NCBI GenBank assembly: GCA_963615055.1
Contig: CAVEFO010000020.1
Location: 1-29,968 of the forward strand
From: UBA1822 sp963615055
GTDB taxonomy: Bacteria; Bacillota; Negativicutes; Veillonellales; Dialisteraceae
Length of the DNA: 29,968 nt
Direction: 5' to 3'
Every line of letters begins with the position of its first letter. The stretch's first letter is position 1. The translations under genes and the position numbers were made by a program. Positions 16,643-23,033 of the stretch are shown piece by piece. Below the pieces are notes generated by a model. That model ran no database searches and was not told the origin of the DNA. It saw only the letters and a program-made list of their open reading frames with translations.

Positions 16643-17925
16643 TTGCACACCCGTCCTTCCTTCATCACAATCTCTCCGTCCACGACCGTCAGCACCGCTT
16701 TCCCGCGAAGCGTCACACCTTCAAACGGCGTAAAGAGCGCTTTCGTATACAAATCGGCGCCGCGGACCGTCCATTCTTTTTGCGGATCGACGACGACGAT
16801 ATCCGCCGGTGCCCCCACGTCCAGAACGCCGCCCTCGACGCCCAAGAGCTGCGCCGGATTCGTACTCATCAGCTCGCAAATTTTGGCAAGACTCACATTC
16901 CGCTTGTGATACAGCTCCGTCAGCACCGCCGAAAGCGATGTTTCCAATCCGGCGATTCCATTCGGCGCGCAGCAAAACGGCACATCTTTTTCTTCGTCGG
17001 CGTGCGGCGCATGATCCGTCACAATCGCATCAATCGTCCCGTCAAGGACGCCTTCGATCAGCGCCAATCGATCCTCTTCCGTCCGGAGCGGCGGCGCCAT
17101 TTTGAATGCCGTATCGTAATTTTTGATATCCGCGTCCGTGAAAAACAGATGCTGCGCCGTGACTTCACACGTCACCGGGACGCCGTCCGCTTTGGCGCGG
17201 CGAATCAGCTCCAATGCTTCTTTCGAGCTCACATGCGCGACATGGAGACGAGCGCCCGTCGCTTTCGCCAAAATCAAATCGCGTGCGACCGCAATCGCCT
17301 CGCCCGCCGCCGGTCGCCCCGTGACGCCCAGCCGATACGACACGCTGCCTTCATTCATGTAGCCGTCCGCGCACATCGTCATATCTTCGGCATGATCGAT
17401 GATCGGTTTCCCAAACATCTGCGCATACTCCATCGCGCGGCGCATGAAATTCGCACTCTCCACATAATGCCCGTCATCGGAAAAAGCCACCGCGCCCGCG
17501 GCCGCCATATCGCCCATCTCCGAGAGCCGTTTCCCTTCCAGATTTTCCGAAATCGCCCCAATTACGGACACCTTCACAACCGCTTCCTCTTCAATCCGTT
17601 TCTGCACATCGCGAAGCGTCGCCGCATTGTCGATGACCGGGCGAGTATTCGCCATCGTCGCCACACGCGTCACACCGCCTGCCGCCGCCGCTTGCGTCCC
17701 CGTGTGGATGTCCTCCTTCGCTTCCTGCCCCGGCTCGCGAAGATGCACGTGCATATCGATCAGCCCCGGCAGGACAAAAAGCCCCGTCGCATCATACACG
17801 ACAGCACCGGAAATATCTGCGCTTTCTCCGACGGACAGAATGCGACCGTCCTCGAAGACCACATCCCCCACACCGCTTTGACCGGCCGGATTTACGATTG
17901 TCCCATTCTTAATGACCGTCTTCAA
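16639..17925 (-). CDS. pyrC: Dihydroorotase
   Basis: A 428-aa amidohydrolase that cyclises carbamoyl aspartate to dihydroorotate. It is of the long Bacillus-type class, not the 340-aa E. coli class. Zinc ligands are H59 and H61 in DMHVHLREPG, the bridging-site region is FSDDGHYV (D150/D151), with further motifs HVAHVSSKEA and TDHAPHADEEK. The bridging position is an aspartate rather than a carboxylated lysine, as in other members of this class. It overlaps the end of pyrB by 17 bp and the start of carA by 4 bp, the third-step enzyme being encoded directly behind the second. Confidence 0.95.
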   Translation of the reverse strand: MKTVIKNGTIVNPAGQSGVGDVVFEDGRILSVGESADISGAVVYDATGLFVLPGLIDMHVHLREPGQEAKEDIHTGTQAAAAGGVTRVATMANTRPVIDNAATLRDVQKRIEEEAVVKVSVIGAISENLEGKRLSEMGDMAAAGAVAFSDDGHYVESANFMRRAMEYAQMFGKPIIDHAEDMTMCADGYMNEGSVSYRLGVTGRPAAGEAIAVARDLILAKATGARLHVAHVSSKEALELIRRAKADGVPVTCEVTAQHLFFTDADIKNYDTAFKMAPPLRTEEDRLALIEGVLDGTIDAIVTDHAPHADEEKDVPFCCAPNGIAGLETSLSAVLTELYHKRNVSLAKICELMSTNPAQLLGVEGGVLDVGAPADIVVVDPQKEWTVRGADLYTKALFTPFEGVTLRGKAVLTVVDGEIVMKEGRVCK

Positions 17926-18874
17926 GATCCTGTCCCTCCGTCATCGTCAAATACAACAGCGCCATACGTATCGCGACGCCGTTTCGCACCTCTTCCTGAA
18001 TCATCGACTGCTCGTCATACGCGACATCCTGCGAAATTTCCACGCCCCGATTCATCGGTCCCGGATGCAGCACGACCGCCCCCGGTTTTGCCAACGCCAG
18101 CCGCTTGCGATTCAAGCCAAAGACTCGTGCGTACTCCCGAAGCGTCGGCAGGAAACCGCCCGCCGCACGCTCCAACTGAATCCGAAGCACATTGATCGCA
18201 TCCGCCCCCTCCAGCGCTTCTTCAATGGACGAATCAATAATGACGCCCAAATCCGAAAGTTCCGGCGGCACCAGCGTCCGCGGCCCGTACAAATGCACCT
18301 CGGCTCCCAGTTTCCGGAACCCCTCGATATCGCTTCTCGCCACGCGCGAATGGAGGATGTCGCCCAGAATCACATATTTCATTCCCGCAAACGGAATCCC
18401 CGCCTCGCGCACCGTGTACAAATCAATCAACGCCTGGCTCGGATGCGCGTGTGCGCCGTCCCCCGCATTGTAAATGAGCGGCGTCTTCACGCGCGGACTC
18501 TTGACCCGCGACGCAAAAATAGCGGCGCCCTCCGACGAATCCCGAATGATCACCCCGTCGATCCCCATTGCCGACACCGTCAGCAAAGTATCCCGAAGAC
18601 TTTCACCCTTCGTCATCGAGCTGCCGCTCTTTGTAATATTCACCACGTCGGCCCCTAAATATTTGCCGGCAAATTCAAAAGAACTCCGCGTCCTCGTCGA
18701 GGCCTCGGAAAATACAGTCACAATCGATTTCCCTCTCAAGAAATCCCGTTTCTTATTCCCGGAAATCACCACCCGCTTCATTTGGTCCGCGACCTCCAGA
18801 ATGCGGACAATCTCCTGCGGCGTGAAATCCGCAAGCGAAAGCACCGAACGCCCGGTCAAGGAAACAACACCCAT
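17909..18874 (-). CDS. pyrB: Aspartate carbamoyltransferase catalytic subunit
   Basis: A 321-aa transcarbamoylase that condenses carbamoyl phosphate with aspartate. The carbamoyl-phosphate loop is SEASTRTRSSFE (STRTR at 59-63), and HPSQALID and LHPGPMNRG are the other active-site signatures. The slightly longer than usual chain and absence of pyrI suggest an unregulated trimer, as in Bacillus. The start at 18874 is preceded by AGGAGG; an in-frame TTG at 18892 is rejected because it would place the ribosome-binding site inside the gene. It is the first gene of the operon and follows a leader carrying a terminator-like hairpin. Confidence 0.95.
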   Translation of the reverse strand: MGVVSLTGRSVLSLADFTPQEIVRILEVADQMKRVVISGNKKRDFLRGKSIVTVFSEASTRTRSSFEFAGKYLGADVVNITKSGSSMTKGESLRDTLLTVSAMGIDGVIIRDSSEGAAIFASRVKSPRVKTPLIYNAGDGAHAHPSQALIDLYTVREAGIPFAGMKYVILGDILHSRVARSDIEGFRKLGAEVHLYGPRTLVPPELSDLGVIIDSSIEEALEGADAINVLRIQLERAAGGFLPTLREYARVFGLNRKRLALAKPGAVVLHPGPMNRGVEISQDVAYDEQSMIQEEVRNGVAIRMALLYLTMTEGQDLEDGH

Positions 18875-18890
18875 AACGGCCTCCTCTCGC

Positions 18891-18946
18891 AAAAAAGCAC
18901 GCCCGAAACACGTCTGCTTCCAAGAAACCGACCCGCGGAAACGTGC
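18891..18946 (-). promoter_or_regulatory. Terminator-like hairpin in the pyrB leader (candidate attenuator)
   Basis: On the minus strand GCACG (from 18946) can pair with CGTGC (18901-18897), extended inward by CCG/CGG with bulges, and is followed at once by six T (18896-18891). The pyrB ribosome-binding site starts only a few bases later. The placement resembles attenuators of pyr operons. I do not see the PyrR-binding consensus, and no pyrR gene is present, so the mechanism is open. Confidence 0.4.
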
Positions 18947-18984
18947 CTAAATTTTCTGCCTCGAAATCATTTTCAATCCCATAT

Positions 18985-19013
18985 ATATTAAAAGAGGAAG
19001 AAACTTTTTGCAA
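18985..19013 (-). promoter_or_regulatory. Promoter of the pyrimidine operon
   Basis: Minus strand: -35 TTGCAA at 19008-19013, a 17-bp spacer, and -10 TAATAT at 18985-18990, within an AT-rich run. It lies about 110 bp before the pyrB start, leaving a leader of about 100 nt that contains the hairpin at 18891-18946. Confidence 0.6.
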
Positions 19014-19035
19014 GACCCGGAAGTATAAATTTTTA

Positions 19036-19087
19036 TAAAAAACGAAAACGCCGAAGACCGGATTAAAATGATTCCGAAATCTTCGAC
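19036..19087 (-). terminator. Terminator after the OLD-family gene
   Basis: Minus strand: GTCGAAGA pairs with TCTTCGGC (one G-U) across a long interior, and the 3' arm is followed by GTTTTCGTTTTTT. It lies about 17 bp beyond the stop codon and just upstream of the pyr promoter. Confidence 0.7.
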
Positions 19088-19103
19088 ATTTTTTATGAAC
19101 ACT

Positions 19104-20732
19104 TTACCGCGAAACTTTTGCTTTCTCGACCGCAGCATCCAACACGTTTCGAAAGGCCGGCGGGATGTCTTCTTTTTGCAGATGCAAGCCAAGCGCGCGG
19201 CCGGTGATGACGCCTTTATTTCCGTAGAACCAGGCGAAATAATAAAATTCCGCCGTCTCCCGATTGGCCTGCGAGACGTGAGCGAGTTTCTTCGGCGGGT
19301 ACGCTTTTCGTTCGATGCCGAGCTTGGCCGCCGCTTTTTTGATGAGCGCACCCGACACATATGGATCGCCGCCGTCTGCCTCGCGCGCCGCCGCGTCCAA
19401 AATTTTCCGCCGCGCCGGGAGGCAATGTCGCGCCACGTCCATTTCGTAGCAAATCGTATCCGTGAAAAAGATCCCGTCGGCCTTCCGTTTCGTCGCCGCC
19501 ACATCGCGATCGTAGAGGGAAACAAACGCTACGTGAAATTTCCGGAGCAATTCGGCGATGCGGGAAATCGATGTCTCGCCGCGAGCATTGATGAGACAGA
19601 TGCCGTAGAAATTCAGACTGTAGCCGAGCGTCTTGGCAAAATAGCAGAAAGAGCCGTATTCCGTTTCCCCTTCCACCAGGACGGCGCAATGGGCAAACAG
19701 CGCTTCTTTCACTTCCGGAAAATGCATGATGAGGTGCTTTTCGATGTCCGCATCAAAACCGAAACGCACCCCGCAAGCCGCCGCGACATCTCCGTCCCGT
19801 TTCCGGTACAGCCGAATAATTTTGCGATAATCATTGACGAGCGCATCCGTCGAATGTGTCACGACGAAAATTTGTCCGTCCAAGCCGTCGATGCCCAGTA
19901 CTTTTTGCAAAAAATGAACAAAAACAGGATCCTCGTTGCGAAGCAGTTTCCGCAAAAACGACAGCACGGAACGCTGCCGAAACGGATGGAGGCGCCGCTC
20001 CGGCTCATCGATACCGACGAGCAGCGGCAGATAGCATTTCCCGTCCTTCCCTTCGAGGATCATATCGGAGAACGGCACTGCCGCGCTCTTTTTTCGCTTA
20101 TAGAGCGAGAGCAGCAGATAGGACGCCGCCGCCACGAGCGTCTGGACTTCGCTTTGTCCTTCGCCCCGCATATCATCGGCGCCATAGACCGCCTGCATCA
20201 AGCGAAGTGCCGCTTCCTCCGGCGAGCCGGACAAATCGACCGAAAGGCCGAAACGCGAGAAAAGCTGCGAGAGCGCCGCGCGCTCCTCTTCCGTCCCCGC
20301 CAGCCCTTCGCTGTAAAATGCGCACAGCTCCGAAAGTTCGGGGATGCGCCACTCCTCCGAAAAGGCCTCTTCCAAAAGGCAGGGGACATACAAAAGACGC
20401 CGAATTTCTTCCGGCGCCACTTCTTCTCCCGTATCGGCCAGATACAGCCGCGGCGCCACCTGCGTCACCGTCTGCACGAGGGAAATTTTCACACGTTCGC
20501 ACGCGCCGCCGTCTTCGTGAAGGAGCGCGAAACGGACGCGAATCGGCTTTTCGGCGTCCAAAAAATCCGTTTCCGAAAAGCCGCGCCCCGAAAACGCCGA
20601 TGAGAGAAGCGTCAAAAAATTGGATTTCCCGATACGACTCCCACCCACCAGATAATTCACCTGCGGATCGAAAGCCATGGATACCGCATGAAACGTGCGA
20701 TAATTCTCAATTTCCATCTCCGACAGAAACAT
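19104..20732 (-). CDS. OLD-family ATP-dependent endonuclease-like protein (AAA ATPase plus TOPRIM)
   Basis: A 542-aa protein with an N-terminal ABC/SMC-type ATPase and a C-terminal TOPRIM domain, the architecture of overcoming-lysogenization-defect (OLD) nucleases. Walker A is GGSRIGKS (G30 to S37), Walker B is LPLLVGIDEPE (D242, E243), and the switch histidine is H293 in VVTHSTDAL. The TOPRIM core keeps its acidic residues: E354 in VLVEGETE and D408/D410 in SLYDRD. All catalytic positions appear intact, so ATPase and nicking/nuclease activity are plausible. The biological role is unknown; relatives include phage P2 Old and GajA of Gabija, but no UvrD-like GajB partner is present. The ATG follows GGGGAGG. 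It ends the run coaE, lytic transglycosylase, 224-aa protein, OLD, lying 33 bp after the 224-aa gene, and is followed by a terminator. Confidence 0.85.
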   Translation of the reverse strand: MFLSEMEIENYRTFHAVSMAFDPQVNYLVGGSRIGKSNFLTLLSSAFSGRGFSETDFLDAEKPIRVRFALLHEDGGACERVKISLVQTVTQVAPRLYLADTGEEVAPEEIRRLLYVPCLLEEAFSEEWRIPELSELCAFYSEGLAGTEEERAALSQLFSRFGLSVDLSGSPEEAALRLMQAVYGADDMRGEGQSEVQTLVAAASYLLLSLYKRKKSAAVPFSDMILEGKDGKCYLPLLVGIDEPERRLHPFRQRSVLSFLRKLLRNEDPVFVHFLQKVLGIDGLDGQIFVVTHSTDALVNDYRKIIRLYRKRDGDVAAACGVRFGFDADIEKHLIMHFPEVKEALFAHCAVLVEGETEYGSFCYFAKTLGYSLNFYGICLINARGETSISRIAELLRKFHVAFVSLYDRDVAATKRKADGIFFTDTICYEMDVARHCLPARRKILDAAAREADGGDPYVSGALIKKAAAKLGIERKAYPPKKLAHVSQANRETAEFYYFAWFYGNKGVITGRALGLHLQKEDIPPAFRNVLDAAVEKAKVSR

Positions 20733-20765
20733 ATCGACTCGCCTCCCCTCCGACTCCCGGCCGCG

Positions 20766-21440
20766 TCACAACTCTTTTCTTTCACCCAGCATCTGCAAAT
20801 CCGCCGACAAGTGCGAAAGCTGCTCTTCCAATTCTTTCAAATCATTAGCGTCGTAGCCGTGCAAAATGATCGGCACACCGTCGGCGCAGCCTTCCGCATA
20901 ATAAAAATCGCGGAAATAATTGTAGTACAACAAAAGGCCGCACTCTTTCTCGCGGTTCTCGTACATGGCGATGATGTACGACCCATTGAGTCCCTGAATG
21001 GGGGCATCCGGCGCGATCATCCGCCGAAAATCACCGACGGCAGGCGGCAAATAAGCCGCAAAGTCCCACGTCGTAAAAGCGTGGCCTTTCACGGCGGCCG
21101 TGATAGGGCGATCAATCAGCAAATGACGGAAATTTTTCTCGAAAAAAAGAGAAATCCGTTTCTGAAATTCCGCAAAATCTCCCGTTATGAGGTCGATATC
21201 CGTCAGCGTGAAAAGACGAAAATTCGTCTTGACCATGTAGTCCATCGTCTCTTCGTCAAACAAAATCCACACGCGCCAGCCCGTCTTCGCGTCCTCATAC
21301 GCATAAGCCTCATAAATGCGATCATTTTGCACATCTGCCCGCCGCAAACAATACTGCTCGATCTCTTTCGGTAAGAGCGCCGCAAAGTCTTCAGACAGAA
21401 ACGCTTCGCGCCGCGCGGCTCGCTCTTCTTCCAATCCCAT
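20766..21440 (-). CDS. Conserved-looking hypothetical protein, 224 aa, in operon with OLD-family gene
   Basis: I do not recognise this protein. It has no signal peptide or transmembrane helix and looks like a soluble cytosolic alpha/beta protein. Aromatic and acidic residues are common (YAYEDAKTGWRVWILFDEET, LLLYYNYFRDFYYAEG). The N-terminal 25 residues and the last 30 (DLKELEEQLSHLSADLQML) are charged and helical, the latter possibly a short coiled coil. Coding potential is supported by its fit in the operon: it starts 3 bp after the lytic transglycosylase stop, has GAGG in the end of that gene as ribosome-binding site, and ends 33 bp before the OLD gene. Context suggests cotranscription with both neighbours, but no function can be inferred. 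Confidence 0.8.
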   Translation of the reverse strand: MGLEEERAARREAFLSEDFAALLPKEIEQYCLRRADVQNDRIYEAYAYEDAKTGWRVWILFDEETMDYMVKTNFRLFTLTDIDLITGDFAEFQKRISLFFEKNFRHLLIDRPITAAVKGHAFTTWDFAAYLPPAVGDFRRMIAPDAPIQGLNGSYIIAMYENREKECGLLLYYNYFRDFYYAEGCADGVPIILHGYDANDLKELEEQLSHLSADLQMLGERKEL

Positions 21441-21443
21441 GGC

Positions 21444-22022
21444 TTACCATCCTCTTTTCAATTCATCGTAATTTTGCAAGACTTGCTTCACAAATTCCCG
21501 CGTCTCCGGAAACGGGATGGCGTCCGCGTCGTCAAAATCCGCCGCCCATTTGTGTTTCGCGACCCATGCGTCCACATTTCCGTGCCCGGCATTGTATGCC
21601 GCCAGCGCCAACACGCGATTTCCTTTGTACACATCCAAAAGATACGACCAATACCAAGCGCCGAGCGGAATATTTTCCTCCGGTTTTTGCAAATCCGTCG
21701 AAGGAAGCCCGCTTTCTTGCGAAATCCACGCAGCGGTCTCCGGCATGAGCTGCATGAGGCCTTGCGCGCCCGTCTCGGAAACGGCGGTCGGATCGTAGCG
21801 GCTTTCCGTCAGCATCACGGCTTGCAATTCTTTCTCCGATACATGAAACCGCTTCGCGTTCACGGAAATCATAGCCGCAATTTCAGGCGACGGCCGATAC
21901 AATGACACCGGTGTCGCCAAAAACGGCACGACCAAAAGGATCCAGCCGCACAAAAGCGCCAAAAGGGCCGTAAACAGCCGCAGCCCTTCCGGCTTTTTTC
22001 TCGGTCGGTATTCCCGTCCCAT
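21444..22022 (-). CDS. Membrane-anchored lytic transglycosylase (SLT domain)
   Basis: A 192-aa peptidoglycan lyase. A basic N-terminus is followed by one transmembrane or signal-anchor helix (about 16-38) and an SLT/goose-lysozyme domain. The catalytic glutamate is E73 in MLTESRYDPTA, followed by GAQGLMQLMPETA and AYNAGHGNVDAW, the standard motifs of the MltE/Slt70 catalytic domain. There is no obvious lipobox, so it is held on the outer face of the inner membrane by the uncleaved helix. It probably cleaves glycan strands during growth or envelope-complex assembly. The ATG follows GCGAGGT. It lies about 100 bp downstream of coaE across a repeat element, and 3 bp before the unknown 224-aa gene. 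Confidence 0.9.
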   Translation of the reverse strand: MGREYRPRKKPEGLRLFTALLALLCGWILLVVPFLATPVSLYRPSPEIAAMISVNAKRFHVSEKELQAVMLTESRYDPTAVSETGAQGLMQLMPETAAWISQESGLPSTDLQKPEENIPLGAWYWSYLLDVYKGNRVLALAAYNAGHGNVDAWVAKHKWAADFDDADAIPFPETREFVKQVLQNYDELKRGW

Positions 22023-22040
22023 AATACCTCGCTTTCTGAT

Positions 22041-22147
22041 AGTGAGAAGTTAGTAGTTCAGGTACACGGCCTCCGGCCGCAATTTCTTAAAATGCGCCGA
22101 AGGCGCTACCTGAACTGCTCACTGCTAACTTCTCACTGCTAACTTTT
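22041..22147. repeat. Inverted heptamer repeat element, copy 1 (ACTGCTM family)
   Basis: Left arm 22041-22064 and right arm 22107-22147 are imperfect inverse repeats built from 7-bp units (AGTGAGA, AGTTAGT, AGTTCAG; inverse ACTGCTC, ACTGCTA, ACTTCTC). The core holds two GC hairpins (CGGCCTCCGGCCG and GCGCCGAAGGCGC) separated by an AT-rich spacer. The right arm overlaps the end of coaE. Related copies lie at 22901-22994 and 29567-29685. Confidence 0.8.
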
Positions 22148-22724
22148 CCAACGCCGCATCCACTTGGCGATACGTATTCTCCACGGAGCCGCTGTTGTCA
22201 ATCACGACATCCGCATAGCCGATTTTGGCCTCTGTGGGCATTTGATTTCGGATACGTGCCATCGCTTGCTCTTCCGTCACGCCGTCTCTTTGGCAGACGC
22301 GCCGAATTTGCACATCCGGCGGCACGGCGACGACCCAGACGGCATTAACCCGAAGATGCCAGCCGATTTCAATCAAAAGCGGCATATCGAGCACAATCAC
22401 AGAATGTCCCGCTGCTTCCGTCGCGAGCATCTCCACCACCGCTTTTTGCCAGACATACGGATGAATAATCCCATTCAGCGCCTGCCGTTTCTCCTCGTCG
22501 GCAAAAACCACCGCCGCCAATTTTTCTCGGCAAAGCTCTCCATCCGCTTTCAGCATCTCTTTCCCAAAAACGCGCTCGATGTCCCGCATGACCGCGCTCC
22601 TCGGCTCTGTCGCTTCGTGCGCAATCCGATCCCCATCGACAATCGGGATGCCGAGAGAGGAAAGATACCGGGAAACTGTACTCTTCCCGCACCCGACACC
22701 ACCGGTGAGTCCGATACGAAACAT
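22125..22724 (-). CDS. coaE: Dephospho-CoA kinase
   Basis: A 199-aa P-loop kinase that phosphorylates dephospho-CoA, the last step of coenzyme A synthesis. The P-loop is IGLTGGVGCGKST (about 4-16), with the family's VDGDRIAHE near 32-40, the long helical lid region, and VLDMPLLIE in the Walker B position. I chose the ATG at 22724 (GGGG 9 nt upstream); an in-frame TTG two codons earlier lies too close to that ribosome-binding site. The last six residues (KLAVRS) and the stop codon are encoded by the right arm of the heptamer repeat at 22041-22147, so the native C-terminus has probably been replaced or extended by repeat DNA. Upstream is polA, with repeats in between where mutM often sits in other Firmicutes. 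Confidence 0.93.
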   Translation of the reverse strand: MFRIGLTGGVGCGKSTVSRYLSSLGIPIVDGDRIAHEATEPRSAVMRDIERVFGKEMLKADGELCREKLAAVVFADEEKRQALNGIIHPYVWQKAVVEMLATEAAGHSVIVLDMPLLIEIGWHLRVNAVWVVAVPPDVQIRRVCQRDGVTEEQAMARIRNQMPTEAKIGYADVVIDNSGSVENTYRQVDAALEKLAVRS

Positions 22725-22763
22725 AAGCAATAACCCCTTTTAATCAACATTGAGCCGCAATGG

Positions 22764-22791
22764 CCGTGATCCGTGATCCGTTAACCGTGCG
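22764..22791. repeat. Half copy of the CCGTNNN heptamer array
   Basis: Four tandem units: CCGTGAT, CCGTGAT, CCGTTAA, CCGTGCG. The terminal CCGTGCG unit and the bases after it resemble the inner end of the arm at 7095-7122, but no inverse arm is present here. It is part of the 309-bp non-coding gap between coaE and polA (22725-23033). Confidence 0.65.
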
Positions 22792-22829
22792 TAAGCAACT
22801 TAGGCCTCACAAAGTGCCATCCATCACCC

Positions 22830-22861
22830 GCCCCTTCGGGGCACCCTCTTCACGAAGAGGG
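22830..22861. other. Pair of short GC-rich hairpins in the coaE-polA gap
   Basis: GCCCCTTCGGGGC (22830-22842) and CCCTCTTC-AC-GAAGAGGG (22844-22861) are two adjacent, near-perfect small stem-loops without a T tract on either strand. In minus-strand transcripts they lie in the region before coaE. They look like fragments of a further intergenic repeat rather than terminators. Confidence 0.5.
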
Positions 22862-22900
22862 CTGACTCGTGGCGGCCTTCGTGTCTGAAATTATTATACT

Positions 22901-22994
22901 GCTTCATTCGCCGCATTTTTATAATGCAGCGAAGCCGCTACCTGCACTGCTCACTGCTCACTACTAACTGCTCACTACTAACTGCTCACTTTTC
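22901..22994. repeat. Heptamer repeat element, copy 2 (left arm decayed)
   Basis: The right arm (22939-22994) is a run of 7-bp units, ACTGCTC and ACTACTA alternating, seven units ending in ACTTTT. The core (22901-22937) is a GCTTC...GAAGC stem around an AT spacer that shares CCGCATTTTTA with copy 3. The expected left arm is not recognisable. A minus-strand TATAAT at 22893-22898 just outside the core could serve as a promoter for coaE, but without a -35. Confidence 0.7.
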
Positions 22995-23002
22995 CGACAA
23001 AG

Positions 23003-23032
23003 CCCAAAACAGCCGGCTCCTCATCTCCGGCT
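23003..23032 (-). terminator. Weak terminator after polA
   Basis: Minus strand: AGCCGG pairs with CCGGCT across a 10-nt loop, then GTTTTGGG. It starts 2 bp beyond the polA stop. The T tract is short, so termination may be partial and coaE may receive readthrough. Confidence 0.5.
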
Positions 23033-23033
23033 C

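Noticed and set aside
16780..18195. 471-codon plus-strand frame opposite pyrC and pyrB
   Set aside because: It is an antisense shadow of two well-identified enzymes, with composition skewed to Arg, His and Pro.
18891..18990. PyrR-binding antiterminator site
   Set aside because: The conserved PyrR loop sequence is not present in the leader, and no pyrR gene lies in the window.
19068..20603. 511-codon plus-strand frame opposite the OLD-family gene
   Set aside because: It is an antisense shadow; the minus frame has Walker and TOPRIM motifs in the right order.
19104..20732. Gabija defence system (GajA)
   Set aside because: The domain order fits OLD proteins in general, but the required UvrD-like GajB helicase is absent from the flanks.
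22764..22994. CRISPR array
   Set aside because: The repeats are 7 bp, degenerate and contiguous without spacers, and there are no cas genes.
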